Shown here in pieces: positions 11,266-25,070 of a DNA stretch of 64,000 nucleotides. The notes under the pieces are model-generated. The model worked only from the letters and a program-made list of their open reading frames with translations. It made no database searches and had not been told where the DNA came from. The stretch's first letter is position 1; each line of letters starts with the position of its first letter. The stretch comes from Cryptomeria japonica (taxonomy: Eukaryota; Streptophyta; Pinopsida; Cupressales; Cupressaceae), in the NCBI RefSeq assembly GCF_030272615.1, contig NC_081412.1, forward strand, positions 144,066,247 to 144,130,246, read 5' to 3'. Position numbers and translations under genes: made by a program.

Positions 11266-12828
11266 TGTAATGCCCCTCCCTCGATCATACTCTGTTTAAC
11301 CTAGTTTGACTTTGGTTGACTTATCCTGTTGTTTATGTGATTGGGTGATACTCTCTAATGTAATGACTTTTATCATGATTCTAGGATATGTTGTTGGTTA
11401 TGCATTTTATCTCTATGAATGCTTAGATGTTAGATTATATGATTAAGTACTAACCTTGGACTGACTTGTCAACTTTATTTATATACATCTTGTGTCCAGT
11501 TTCTTGTATGGGTTCAAGTTTGTATGAGGTGTGAGGGGATGATCTTTTGTCACCCACTTTGGAGGGACACAAAATGTCACGACTCTCATCCACTAGTGTG
11601 CCTGTATACATTGGAGAAATATATGTGTGTTTTCTCAATGATGCAGTTGTAGGTACCAAGCATCGACTCCACCTTAATCTTTAGGTCTGAGCGTGCTCTA
11701 CAACCCAATGGTAAAGTGGAAGATTGGAGTATTAGTTAGACCCTAGGCATAACCATCATTCCTATGGAACGATTCTTCAGTCGGGTATCCTTGTGGTTGT
11801 TGTTAGCTCTTGTTCATTGTTGTCGGTCATGTTAGTGTTGGCCTTGTTGGTATTTTGTGTTGTTAGTCTCAGTCCCTTACCCTTGTGTTTAGTTTAATGT
11901 TTTATTAGCAAGGAAGTATGAATATTAACATTTTAAAGGTGATTAAATATTAAGGATTAATTAATTAATAAAATTGAAAATTGTTGCATCAATATATTAA
12001 TTTAGTTTGTGGAACTAGAAGGTTTAAATTGTTTAACTATTTTGAAAATGATTATTTTAAGGGAGTTAAATATTTATTTGGTATTTTATTTGTTCTCATA
12101 AAATAATCTATTAAAAAGTAATTTCTATTTAATTATTTTCAAATTATATTTGCATGAAGGGGAGTTACAAAAGTAATTAATGAGCAAAATTAATTAAAAG
12201 TTCTTGCATGCATTAGGGAGTTACATTTTGGGGAAATTATTATAATCTGCTTTTTGAAGAAAATGGGGGAGGCTCTTGCCATGAAGTTTAATGTGTATGC
12301 ATGAATATTTTGAAATGGGATTTTGATAAGAATTTGGAAAATCTGGTTTGAAAGGAGGAAATTGGGGAAAAAATTCATAAGAGGATACAGGGAAAAGAGT
12401 TGGAAGTTTTCTTTCTTGGAGCTTTCTGGATCTTGTTGGCCTTATTTGGTGAAGCTATGGATTTCATTTTGGGAATTTTGTTTCATCTCTGTGTTGTTTT
12501 TGGAATAGCTTTTGGAGGTAGGAAATTTGATCTCTTTTTCCCTTGAGCATTTCATTGAAAGTTTTTGAAAGAAATCTGGAATTTTTATTTTTCATTGGGG
12601 CTTTATGGATTTCCAAATGATAACTTCAGGTTTATTTTGATTTCTGGGAAAGATTCAATTTGTGATCTTGTTTTGTATTTCTTGAATGATCTTCATTTTT
12701 TTAAAAATATATTTTAAATTTGGGGTTAGATCATATTTTAGGTGAATCTATACATTTGAAATTTTGGATTCGATAAGTTTAATATTATTCTCTTCTCGAG
12801 TAACTTTCTGTGAATCCCTGTAAGTTTG

Positions 12829-12830
<2 letters not shown>

Positions 12831-12920
<90 letters not shown>
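12831..12920. repeat. (AT)n microsatellite
   Basis: About 45 uninterrupted AT repeats within F1. The open frame of alternating Ile-Tyr across it is an artefact. Assembly length here is unreliable. Confidence 0.97.
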
Positions 12921-12925
<5 letters not shown>

Positions 12926-13319
12926 TATAATTTATTGTTTAATCTATGTCTGTGAGTATTGTTTCTATGTATCTAATTTTCTTTTATATTACGTGCTTGT
13001 ATTGTTTATGTGTATATAATTTGGAAAAGTAGAATAATTTGTTAAGATAGTATAATTGATAAAAGTTATATTTTTTGATAAATATAGCTAGGTTTTGTTA
13101 AATATAGTTATAGCGGATAAACTTAGGCATATTTAGATTAATGCTATTAGTTTTGAGCATATAGTTTTATTTTGTGAATTAATATTTGTATATAGTTAAA
13201 TATAGATATATTTGGAAATTGGATATATTTGTGAGGAGAGAAAATGTATTTAGATTTACCCATATGTTAATCTATATACTTAATCAATCACGTGGTTAAG
13301 TTTGGTTTAGGATTATATA

Positions 13320-14214
13320 TGTTGGAAATCAATATCACTGAGAGGGGGGGTGAATCAGTGTTATACTAGAATAAAATATTTTAGCTTTAGCAAAACATAC
13401 ATACACCAATCGGTATACCGGTATAAACAGAATTGAAAGAAGTAATGCAACCAATAAGCCAAATATATAAATGAGAACCATAACACACAGATTTATACGT
13501 GGAAAACCTCAATGAGGAAAAACCACAGTGGGATTTGTGACCCACAATATCAATCCACTGGCCATATGAAGAGATATTACAATATATGTTGGGGCTTGCA
13601 CTTGCAGGAAGACTTACAACCTAGAGCACACTGCTCATCACAAAAGGAGTCTCACTAACTACATAATAATCCAGACTACAATCTGAAGAATAGTGAACTG
13701 CTTAGTATATCATCTCCTATGCCAGAATACAGTTCTGGTTTAAACTCTGTCTATTTCGGTTAAAACCTCAATACCAAAATAACCCTTACAATAAATTCCT
13801 CACATACATAGTCTCTCTGATATATTTCGCATTACATTACATCCATAACTTTACACATCCATTTTTTTCTATATATGCATATCCTATATATACCCTATAC
13901 AAATTTATGCCTTATGTTGGCCTACAAGGATATATATAATTACATAATACATGTCAGCCTTATAATATAAATGAATAAGCATTAAACAAGTTGTCGATGC
14001 TGGATCTAAGACGTGTCGGCTCCAATACTAATATCCTTTATCATACCATGTTGGCTTGAATTGTCGATGACCAAAGAAATCTTCTATCCTACCGGTGTCG
14101 GTGCCGAGTCTGTGAAGTGCCTGTCGATATACCTTATGAAGCTTGAACCCAAAAACATGTTGCCATCAATGACAACATAAAGAAACATATCTAGTAGAGT
14201 GTCAATTGCCAACA
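13320..14214 (-). repeat. 3' LTR of element B
   Basis: 895 bp. It shares with 19196-20091 the block GGAAAAACCACAGTGGGATT, seen in many plant copia LTRs, and a run of seven to eight G near the outer end. Confidence 0.9.
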
Positions 14215-14229
14215 ATCTCCCCCTTTGGC
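14215..14229 (-). other. Polypurine tract of element B
   Basis: The minus strand reads GCCAAAGGGGGAGAT immediately before the 3' LTR. A second near-copy (TGTCAAAGGGGGAG) lies about 180 bases upstream at 14399-14412, which could be a central or duplicated tract. Confidence 0.75.
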
Positions 14230-14483
14230 ATTAATGACAACACTCATGAGAAATGGTCATGGTTTCAACTGTTGGTTTCATCTTGCCCTAGTCCCCCTGA
14301 GCTGAATATGCAAAATGCTCCAATAATCCAAAATTCCAAGAACTATGTAACTCCCTCTACTGTATGCAACCTTTCATTATTTTTCACATGTATACTACTC
14401 CCCCTTTGACATCAATGCCCAAAAATTGTAAAAATATTGTCAAAGAATGATAAAACTACACTGAATATCTCCAAAAAAATGTC

Positions 14484-17400
14484 TTACCGGAGCTTGACCA
14501 ATTTCAAGATTTCTGGGTAAGCTTTCTCTAATAACTCCACATAAGTATACCAATTGGTTTTGAGTATGCCAGAGATAGATACAAGTCCACTCAGTAAATA
14601 CACAAGTGATTCTTTCTCATTAACTTCTGCTGGTGTGGGCTTACCAAGTATATCCATGCATTCCCTCTTATGAACACCAAGTGAATCCAATCTTGGACTC
14701 ACCAAACCTCTGAGACTTCTGGCTCTCTGAATGATCTTATCTCTTTCTTTTTCAAGAGTAGAAATTTGATTCTCCAAAGTTAAAATTTGTCCATCTATAA
14801 ATGTGGTTAGTGAAATTAGTCCATCAAAAGAGTTAGCAATATTAGCAATTTTGTCTTGTACCTCTTTTATCTTTTCATCCACTTTTGTTGTAAGAATCTC
14901 TATATTGCAACATACCCTGTATATATTAGTACTTTGTTTCAAAGAATTTTTTTATCAAAATTAACTTCTCCTCAATCTTTTTTTGCTCTTTGTCAATGAT
15001 CTGATCAAAAGCAACTTTCTTAGCCAAAGTGATTTTTTCAAGTGCTAGATAGTTAGAGATCTACTATAATGATTGAAATCTTTAGAGATGTGTTCTGTTA
15101 GTATCTTAAGCTTGCCAGAAGGGCTCCCTTCATTCTCAATCTTATGTTCTGGTACCAATCTGTGCAAAAAAGTTATGGATTGATCTATAATCCCTTTGTC
15201 TGTGGTTCCTTCCTTCATCAATTTCTAAGCAACCATCATCATCAATTATGTGGGACTCATCTCTGTGATGTTTTTCTTTACCACTAGAGAAGTGTTAATT
15301 GTCAATAATGATGTGTCAGCAACTGGTTTCCTACCAGATTCCCTTGTTTTCTCTGGTGATTTATCCTTTATTATCTCCTCGCTTGCACTGGTGGCTTCAC
15401 CACTTGGTGCAGTCTGTGCAACTGTCGGTTCCTCTCTAGGAACAATATCCTCAACCTATACATTAGTATCCAGAGGACAAGTGTCCTCAATGTTAATATC
15501 TTGTACAATATTTTATGCATTAACCGGTGTCTTTGTAATTGTCTGTGCATTTGGCTCAATTTCCACTATCTTGATGTTCTTCAAAACTGAGGGTGGTGTA
15601 CCCACAATTCCTTTATATTTCCCTTCAACCGGTGTATCTGCAGTGTCAGTCTTTATCTCCGGTGAAGTGAAGAATCCTCTATGCTCTCCCAAAAAATTTA
15701 TCCAATCCTTCTATATTTCCTTTATTATCTCACGGGCTAGTTATTCTATGTTTGCTATTAAGTACTTTCCTATTTGCAGCCTTAATTGTCTTCTACATCT
15801 CATCTGGCGTTATAGTAACACATATAGCTAAGAGTTCTTGTATCTTAATGTGTTTGTCTTCTTGCATAGTAGATAACCTTCTGGCATCTAATATGTTGTA
15901 TAGCTCTATCAGTATTTGATTTTCTATTTCAATTAATGCTTTCTTATAGATGTCTAAATATAGAAGAATTGCTTCCTCTACCTCTCTCTGTTCATTAACT
16001 ATAAATGTATCATAATAAGACTTAAAATTATTCAACATCTCATCCTTAGTTATTTCATCTACAATTTCAACACGTCTTAGGTGGAATAATTGTTACATTA
16101 CCAATCTCTAGTGCCAATCTAGTGTCACTCTCCTTCCTCCTTCTGGCAGTTTCAGATGCAATTGATGGTGTAGCCTTGGGTGCCTGCTTCTATGTTGGTA
16201 CTTTTATGGTGACTTTCCTAATCGGTTGCCTCTTTGGTTCCAATTTAAATTCTTCCAGTTTCTTCCTTACAACCCTTTTAAAAGCCAAAGGTGTCTCATC
16301 ATCAGTCTCATAATATGTAGCCACAAGTTCAATGTGAACTACTGGATCCTTCCTCTTTCTCCCTTTCTCCGGGATAACATCAATGAGTGCCTTAATGTCT
16401 TTAGAAACCTTTTGTTCAAACTTGTTTGCCTTACCTTCTTGTTTTTCCCTCTTCTTCTGGTTGAACTCAGTTTCAACCTCAAAAGTCTTTTGTTGTGTTG
16501 TTCCACAAGGTTTTTCTGCTTCATCTATTTCTGCATCTAACAAAAATTTTGCATAAGCATCAAGGATTAATGTATCCACCTCATATCCCATTTATTCTAT
16601 CCAAATCTTCCAGGGCTTAATTGCCTCCATGAGAGTCACGTCCTTTTTAACCATGAAACAAATGTCGGTAGAGTATTTCTCTACAATTTGCTTAGGTATC
16701 CTTATTCTAGACCTCATAGATTTTTGAAAAGCCTTGAAGTAACCCCATAACTTGTCATCTCTAAGACTTCCCAATGCAGCAATTGATTGCTTAAGTTATC
16801 TTCCTACTAGGATGTCAAAATCCCATTGCTTCCTTCCAGAATCGGGGGTATCATTTAGAAAGTATAACATTAAGCACACTGACATATTTCCATCATGGAA
16901 GGTGCCCTTCTTCTCACCTTTAATCTTCCTTAAATTGATCAATAATTCTTCAACCATCCAATCACAAAGATCTAACTCGATATTTTCTCTCATCATTCTA
17001 TAAGTGGCCAAAATATATGAACTAGAAACTGAATTCAGTCGATTAGACTGAGTTACCTTGTAACCAATGATCATGCTGCCAAATTTGATGTCGGTGTCAG
17101 TGATAGTGTTCACCTTCATTGATCTCGTATCTGATGTAGCGCTGATGATCTTCCTTACTAAGTCATTCGACACTTTCTTATTTGGATGTTGCCCTGTTGA
17201 TGGTAAACCAGTAATTTCCCGAATGGCTTCCTTAGTGATTTTGTAGGGTCGGTCCAGCCATATGAATTCCCCATGTACTCTGCTTAGTACATATATGACA
17301 ATCTCATCCTCAAATTCTGGAATATCTAGAATATCTATGAATCCTAGATCTTCGATGTGTTTATATGCCAATTTGATTTTACCAGATTCTCCCATTAGTT

Positions 17401-17638
17401 CATTCATATATATCCCCTTGATTTCTGAAGTACCTAAGTCCTCTATATGACAATGAATACAAGCTCTAACATCTTCTACATATACCACTCCCTCCAGGAC
17501 GTGAGAAAATACTCCGACCGAATCTTCCTTAGTAGCCACGTGTGGATATGGTTTGAAAATTGGCTTGGGGTGGTCCTTAATTTCTACTACAATTGGATTT
17601 GCAACAAAAATAGGACCAGCAGATGACAATGATTCCAT
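14484..17638 (-). CDS. Extra ORF of element B: head-linker-coiled-coil protein (fossil)
   Basis: The region opens at 17638 (MESLSSAGPIFV) and runs to about 14484 on the minus strand. The N-terminal third (to about 16796) is a globular head with EAIREITGLPSTG near residue 150, a motif style known from plant transposon-associated head domains (plant mobile domain / putative plant transposon protein types). The middle (about 16600-16190) is Lys/Glu-rich with KKREKQEGKANK and PEKGRKRKDP, plausible nuclear-targeting stretches. The last part (14942-14484) is strongly heptad-like coiled coil (QILTLENQISTLEKERDKI). I recognise no enzyme motifs. Position after gag and the same overall plan in D1-D3 suggest a protein these elements share or acquired. 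Function unknown. Confidence 0.6.
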
Positions 17639-18011
17639 GATTCAAGAAAAATACCTTTAGAACTCTGTCGGTGAAAACCTCTTATCAAATCCTTCCAGAT
17701 GCCGGTGTGATCATTCAAGATAAAATCTGATTGTCTCTAAATAGTTCCGATTGCACTAAGTCACTTTGAATTGCTTCGAAATTGCTCTGAATGTTGGGTA
17801 ATTAATAATGAAGTGTAATCGACCTTTTATCCATCAAGATAACCCTAATTTTCTGTTGACATAAATGACTGCCGGTGAATGATACCGGCTCTCACTTTGA
17901 ATATATCAATATCGAATAATCCTTTTCAATATCTGGAACATCTTCCAGAATCTCCTCCAAAGGCATATGCATCATCTTTCATAAAATTTGCCTACCCCTT
18001 AAGCGTCTGCC

Positions 18012-19150
18012 TTAGTTACTGGATGAGCTCACTGTCGATGTAGGAGCAACCTCTTCTGCTAGATAGGTAACCGAAACATTCTCATCTGATGATTTCTCTT
18101 CAGTCTTTCTGACCCATCTCTGAGTATGATCTTTCCAGATTTCATTTATCTTCTCTTTGCTTTTATCATTTATTCCTCCATTGCCAACTGGTGGATTTTT
18201 GCTTCTACATAACTTAGCAATATGTCTAACTTCATTGCATGCATAACATGTAACTTTGTTCTTTTGAATTTCCTTGCTACAACTGATGAAATTACCTGAC
18301 TTGCACTGATTAGCCATATGTCCAAATTTTCCACAAGCCTAACATTTTACATTCATTTTACAATCTTTTGTCTTATGACCAATTTTATTGCATCTAGAAT
18401 ATTTACCGGGAGTAGAATCAGGGTTATGATTTTCTCTGTTTCTGCATTGCCTGTCCATGTGACCAAATCTATTGCAAATGAAACATCTACAATTGAATTT
18501 ATAAGCATTGAATTGCCTTACTGGTGTCTTATGGTTTTGATTTTCATCAGCAGTACTAGAACTCTGTCCTTGCTCAAATTCAAGTCCATTGGAATCTCCA
18601 ATCTCCTTCTGTCTCTTCTGTACTTCATTAAGCTGTGCTGAGCTGATCTTGAATTTTTCTTTGTACTCACTTGCAGCAGTTAAATAATCTCTTAGTACTG
18701 TCATTTGTCTCTCAAGCTCTTGCTCATTGCTCTGGGATTGTACCAAATTAGACCTTAATATCTCATTTTCATGAGTCAACCTACCACATTCTTCAAATTT
18801 GTTCTTCAGGGATACAACAAGATTTTCTTCCTTTTTCTTTCTGTCCTCAATATCCTTGGATTACCACATAGTCATAGTTTGCATTTCATTCTTCATAATC
18901 ATGTTCTCCTAACTTAATTTTTGACATTGTTCCTTAAGTGCATCTTCATCATCTTGATTTTGCAAAAGTTCCTTCCTCCTAGCTTGAACAAATGAAAGGT
19001 TTTCCTACAGGACAAGAATAAATTATTTAGCAGAATTCAACTCATCTTGTAGCTTTAAGTTCTTAAATCTTTTAGCATCATAATATTCAAGTGCCATCTC
19101 AAGTTGTTTCTCCAAAGCCATATTCAATGATTTCTATTTCAGGATCTTCC
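18012..19150 (-). CDS. Gag-like region of element B: coiled coil plus CCHC knuckles (fossil)
   Basis: Read on the minus strand, the first part (19150-18600) is rich in Glu, Lys, Gln and Leu with heptad-like spacing. A series of CCHC zinc knuckles follows toward 18012. Clear examples are CFICNRFGHMDRQC and CSRCNKIGHKTKDC, then one ending ACGKFGHMANQC and a weaker CYACNEVRHIAKLC. Three or four knuckles in a row suggest a nucleic-acid-binding Gag or nucleocapsid. It lies directly after the primer-binding site, the normal gag position. Breaks are present. Confidence 0.72.
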
Positions 19151-19180
19151 TCAAGCTGTTAAACTTCCTTCGAGGCACAA

Positions 19181-19193
19181 GGCTCTGATACCA
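19181..19193 (-). other. Primer-binding site of element B
   Basis: The minus strand reads TGGTATCAGAGCC, the classic plant initiator-Met tRNA complement, two bases inside the right-hand LTR. This fixes the element's strand. Confidence 0.92.
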
Positions 19194-19195
19194 AT

Positions 19196-20091
19196 TGTTG
19201 GAAACCAATAACACTAAAAGGGGGGGGCGAATCAGTGTTATACTAGAATAAAAGATTTTATCTTTAACAAAACATACATATACCAACTGGTATACCGGTA
19301 TAAACAAAATTGAAAGAAGCAATGCAACCACTAAGCCAAATATATAAATGAGAACCATAACACGCAGATTTATACATGGAAACCCTCAATGAGGAAAAAC
19401 CACGGTGGGATTTGTGACCCACAATATCAATCCACTGGTCATATGCAGAGATATTATAATATATGTTGGGGCCTACACTTGCAGGAAGGCTTACAACCTA
19501 GAGCACACTGCTCATCACAAAAGGAGTCTCACTGACTACATAATAATCTGGACTACAATCCAGAGAATAGTGAACTGCTTAGTATAACATCTCCTATGCC
19601 AGGATATAGTTTTGGTTTAAGCTCTATCTGTTCCGGTTAAAACCTCAGTACCAGATAACCCTTACAATGAATTCCTCACATACATAGTCTCTCTGATATA
19701 TTTTGCATTACATTACATCCATAACTTTATTTATCCATTTTTTTTAATCTATGCATATCATATATATACCCTATACAAATTTATGCCTTATGTCGGCTTA
19801 CAAGGATATGTATAATTACATAATACATGTCTCCCTTATAATATAAATGAATAAGAAATAAACAAGTTGCCGATGCCGAATCCAAGATGTGTTGGCCTTC
19901 AATACCGATATCCTTTATCATACCATGTCGGCTTGAATTGTCGATGACCAAAGAAATCTTCTATCCTTCTGGTGCCGGTGTAGAGTCTGTGAAGTGCCTG
20001 TCAGTATACCATATGAAGCCTGAACCCAAAAACATGTTGCCATCAATGAAAACATAAAGAAACATAACCAGTAGAGTGTCAATTGCCAACA
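19196..20091 (-). repeat. 5' LTR of element B
   Basis: About 896 bp, the pair of 13320-14214. It carries the G-run and the GGAAAAACCAC block. Confidence 0.9.
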
Positions 20092-20096
20092 ATATA

Positions 20097-21144
20097 TATG
20101 TTTTCATATGAACTTGGCTTATCTTCACATAATTTGTTGTTGATCTAACATAACGATAGCAATTGTAGGAATGATTTATGCTTTCTTAAATGTTTGAATA
20201 ATGGAATGTTAGTATCATTGAACAAATTAATAGGAATAAAATGAGTTATGATGATTTTAATTTGGTTATTGGAAATTAATGTTAATTTGTATTAAAGGAT
20301 GTATATCTAAGATAATTTTGGACTTTTGGTGAATATTAAGATTGGATTTTCCTATGTTTGACATTATGAGATCCTGTAACTACTTTGATTCTTGTTCTTT
20401 ATTGTTGGATACTTTGTTATGTCATTATATGCTTTTAGGTTCCAGAGGCTAGGATAATGTTGGTATTCCTAAATGTGTATAGTTTCTCATCATCGTTATT
20501 TGTAATGAGGTTGGTGTCCAGCATGACTTCGGTGCTGGTCAATCTTTCTTTGGTTGTTTTGTGCCTTCTTGTGTGTAATCTTGTTCTAGCAAGTCAACCA
20601 ATCTTACTATGGTAGAGGGGTCTAGACTCTTGTTATTTTTGGGTGTCTTAGACCTAGTGTTGAATTTTGATTCCTAGGTGCAAGTTAAGGGGGAGTGGCT
20701 TTCATTGGGGGTCGGGACCCAAAGTGGTCGCTTGGGTAACTCAATGAGAGTTTTGAAACAATTGATAATTTGAAATAATGAACTTGGGAGGGTAGTTAGC
20801 TCATATTAATAAAGATTAAATTGTTGCCTCTCTTATGCTTGGGTGCTTGTTTAGGGCCGAGGTAAGTAGAGAAGGGCCTGGAATGGCTTCCACCAATCTT
20901 GTCCTTTCAAAAGGTTGGTGTGGTCCAGTAGTGTTTGTATGGGGGCCGGGGGCTAGGAGAGGTCACCAGGGTAACCCAAGAAGGGGGTTGGGACCTAGTG
21001 AAGACTCATGAAGGTAACACATGACAACCTAGTGATGACACTCTTCCCTATTGCATACCTAGTGGTTCCTCTTGGTTTTGTCCTTCTATGGATTGCTTGG
21101 GTCTCTTGAAATTGGTTGTTTTACTTTTGAGTTCCTATGATTAT
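20097..21144 (+). other. Middle segment of F1
   Basis: This is F1 sequence between its two insertions, without coding sequence. Its 20690-21060 part aligns by eye with the reverse complement of 22200-22545 in F2. Shared blocks include GGCTTTCA-TTGGGGG, CCCAAAGTGG and GGGTAACTCA. ATTAT at 21140-21144 is the left target duplication of F2. Confidence 0.7.
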
Positions 21145-24100
21145 TGTAATGCCCCGCCAGGAAACCCCGAAGGAATTAAGCCATAACACAAGAATAGAGT
21201 GCAAATTTTTTTTTTTAAAGTTACAACACATGAGATACAACAAGATATCAGAGATTCAGATTACATAGCGGAAGTCTTCAACTAACACCTAAAGAGTTTC
21301 CCAACGAGATTACTTAAATTTCACAATTCACTTAACTCATACAATTAATCCAATAAGCTGAATATCTTAATAACGAGATAATTCTGAAACGGGATAATTT
21401 CTTTCAAAAGAGGGAAATATAAATCACAAGCGAAGATTCATCATTAAGATCCATTCATAATCTTCATTCAAGCTTTTCATTTAAAATTACAAACCATACA
21501 TCTAACATTCTAATACACTAGGATTTCATCATAACATAAGAGATCTTTCCGAGTATATTTAAATTCCTTAACAACAACTGAGCATAATTCATTACTCTAA
21601 GTTACATTCTTTCATATTCCAACTTATTGCATTTCAAAAGACGATTGCATACTAGCATCTGCGATAATCTCATCTAAACCACTTACGCATTCGATCAACA
21701 TGGCATTCAAGAAAGAACTGAATATAAGCATTTATAGTTAATTCCAATTATCCACTTAACCATTCTAACATAAGCTAATCATACATGATAAAGCTGAATA
21801 AAGGAAACATAAGAGAATACATCACATAACACCATAATGATCTCGGAGTTCACCCCTAAAGGGCTACATCTCCGGGTCTGCTCAACTGCAAGACCCCTCT
21901 GATAAATAATAAAGTTAAGAATACAAGAGGTTACACCAATTACAATCCAGCCATCAAGGCGAAATATAAACAATATACAACGACCACATCGGTCCATTAA
22001 TAATAAACGATCCTTGAAAGGAACGGGATCCAGCTGAACATAATCAAAGCTAAAACAAGAGGTCCATGAGAGCATCCATAAAACTGAGCCATCACCACCC
22101 AAGGTCTAACATGAAACTGACACTCGCAAGGGCAGAGACAAAAGGACGACTCACAAAGGTACTCCTAACAGGACAAAACGACAACACACTAGCGAACGTA
22201 GGGACAAGTGTCATCACACAACCTGGTATGGTTACCATGGCAAGTCTTCATAGGTCCCGACCCCATACACTGGGTCACCCTGGCAACCTAATCTGAGCTT
22301 CCGGCCCATCCAAGCCTCATGTGGACCCACACATTCTCTCGTGAAGACAAGGAAGATGGTTTGCCATTTCAGGCCTTCTCACAGCATGTCGAGTCTATGA
22401 TAGCACTCGTCTCATGTGTGAGGCACATTTATCTTACTTAGAGATTACATTCTATTCTATTTAGGTTATCACTTATTAGACTCACTTTCGATGAGTTACC
22501 CAGCAGCCACTTTGGGCGCGGCCCCCAATTGAAAGCCACTTTCCCATACGACACTAGACTAACTCGGACGAACTCAAACCAAGGAATACACATGGTCAGA
22601 CGAACGGAGTTCAAGAAGAGAGAAACAATCATCTGGTCAAACACGACTCAAGGATGAACACTTACTGACGGTACTCTAACTAGAGACCTGACAAACTAAG
22701 GTCAACCATAAATCATCATTCGACTCACACAAAGAGGATATGACCAACTATGACAACATCACAATACAACAGTCCACTCGGAACCGAGGACTGAAACAGG
22801 AACCTCAAATCATTCCATACGACAGGGTCCTATCAAACAAAGCACTCTTGCCATTTCATAATTAAAGGTGAATACAGAAATTAAACTCGCAAGGCAATAA
22901 TCAGAAAAGACAATATTTTCTCAAATTGATTTAGACATTAAAATCGATCAAGTTTTCTACAAGATCCAAATCAGATTATAGTTATCTACCTCAACTAGGG
23001 ATAAGTTGTTCTTGGTTTTCTAACTCTTTAAGGTTTGAAGCATCGAACAGACATATCAGGTCATAATGAGTTTTAACCAAATCATATTAATAAATCTCAG
23101 ACAACCATTAATCAACTAAAATAAGATATTTAATCTCCATTCAAAACGTCATTAACATACTGGTCTAAAATCAATCTCTACAGATTCATAATTTCAATTC
23201 CAGATACATTATATGGATTACGAAATATAAAAAAAAATATAAAAAGAGAATCTAAATGGAGATAATCATTTCCAAAGCATATCATTTAAATTTCTAATGC
23301 CCAACGATAAATATTTCACTACTTTTCAATTTCTCAAATGATTAACTTACGAACTCCATTATAGGATTAATCAATATCAAATTATCGTTTATCATTCTTA
23401 TGCTACCTAATCAAGATTAAGAACTCATTAAAACTCAACATTAAAATACCATACATTAAAATGATATTACAAATCATATGCATTTTCTTTTTTTTTGAAT
23501 GATAAAAAAAAATACATTTAAAAAAAAACCATTTAAAAAAAACAAAACTTTGCTTTAAACAAAAAACGCATTTTAAAAAGGATGGAGGCGAGGGCGGTCG
23601 TGCCCTAACCCTAACGCCGTCCAACCCGCTCCTCCTCCTCCAAACCCCAAACCAACGGTTCGAACAATTTAAAACAACACGCCCAGCTGGTAATCAAAGC
23701 GTTAAAAAAAAATTTCTTCGAACACACAGTTCGGCATTTTTTAATATTTTTTTTTTTTTTGAAACACAGTTCATTTTCATAAACAACGGAAGACATGAAA
23801 TGCTTCGAATATTGTATATTTCGATTCAATCATACAAGAGGTTATTTCAAAACCCAAACCATTTCCATCAAGACCCATTTTGACCAAAAGGATCCATTTA
23901 ACACAATGCTATAGCCATAAAATCTTCTTGAAGAACACAACTAAAGCATGGATTTAAACCCACAATCCAAATTAAAACTGAAAGCAATCAAAGATTGGAT
24001 TTGGCAACAAGAAAAGCAAATCAGAAACCTACCTTAATACGCAATCCTGGAATGGCTGAAGGAGAGCCCACCTGCCAGATCCAGCATCATTCCTTCCCCA

Positions 24101-25070
24101 AAAACTCCAATTTTCATTCCAAATTTTCTTTCCAACTAAACATTCTCCAAATTTGTCCATCCTTCCAAATTTCCCCAAATTTGGGTTATATGGAAGAGTT
24201 GACCCAAAAATTTCTATTTTTGGAATAAAAATTCTTATTTAAAAAAAATAATCTTCCAAAACTAATACACAAAATTAAATCCTTTTCTAGTTACAACAAC
24301 AAATCGACTTGCCTTTTCAAATCCCAAAATCGATTTCCTCAATCAATTCAATTTAACCTTTCAAATTTTAAAAGCCAACAGAATGCAATTAGAATCTATT
24401 GAAATTTAAATACAAAACTTCTTTTCATCAGCACATATATAATGCATTTAATAATCAAAATTAGTCATTAAATCGAATTCCCTCCCAATTCAAAACAAGC
24501 AATACAATATCAACGAAAATCGCATAACGAATTCCTGATTAATTTAATCCATAAATCTCTAATGCACAAATGCATAATTAATCAAAATAATTACTAAGGA
24601 CTAAATAATCAATTTAACCAAACACACCAAGCACGCAAACCGAGAAGGTCAACCAAACAGACGACTCGCAACCCAAACAAAAAGGGATTACCGACGACGA
24701 CTGGCGATGCTCACTGGAGCACGACTAAGGTCAACTAGGGTCCTACGACCACCTAATCCAACCCTAAGGATTAAAGAGGTATGCTCAAACCTGCAAAACC
24801 AGGTGACGACGAACCTCACACTCATGCGACTTCGTACTTGAAATCTCCTGCAACCAAGAGTCATACATGCATACATATATAGAATTTAATGAAAGCGTTA
24901 GCCTGATATTAATACCACGAAATAGGTACACTAACAGCTTGCATACAACTAGTGAGAAAACCACATCAATAGCTATGCGTTAAATCAAGCATCTGACTGT
25001 AACATCATATTAAGATAAGCTAATCAAGATTAAACCAAGGTTAGAAATAGACTAGGGTAGGGGTACTACA
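21145..25070 (-). mobile_element. Unit F2: reversed copy of the F1 family inserted in F1
   Basis: On the plus strand it begins TGTAATGCCCCGCC and ends GGGGTACTACA, flanked by ATTAT (21140-21144 and 25071-25075). Its reverse complement starts TGTAGTACCCCTACCCTAG, like F1's start, and several interior blocks match F1 in reverse. It is therefore the same family in the opposite orientation. Length is 3926 bp. No long coding frame, primer site or internal terminal repeat is seen. Read as a solo LTR; a complete non-coding element is possible. The 23480-23780 part has oligo-A/T runs, and the Gly/Pro-rich frame there is chance. Confidence 0.75.

Larger units (their letters stand above)
13320..20091 (-). 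mobile_element. Element B: copia-like LTR element without pol, carrying an extra ORF
   Basis: LTRs at 19196-20091 (5') and 13320-14214 (3') are about 895 bp, begin TGTTGG and end CCAACA. ATATA flanks both sides (13315-13319 and 20092-20096). The strand follows from a GGTATCAGAGCC-type primer site beside the right LTR and a polypurine tract beside the left LTR. The interior (about 5 kb) holds a coiled-coil plus zinc-knuckle gag-like region, then a long ORF of head-linker-coil type. No protease, reverse transcriptase, RNase H or integrase is visible. Copia affinity is inferred from LTR ends and primer site only. LTRs differ by about 7% in the part I aligned by eye, so it is much older than element A. 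Coding is broken in about ten places. Confidence 0.88.

Noticed and set aside
12810-13019. Frame of alternating Ile-Tyr
   Set aside because: Product of the (AT)n microsatellite.
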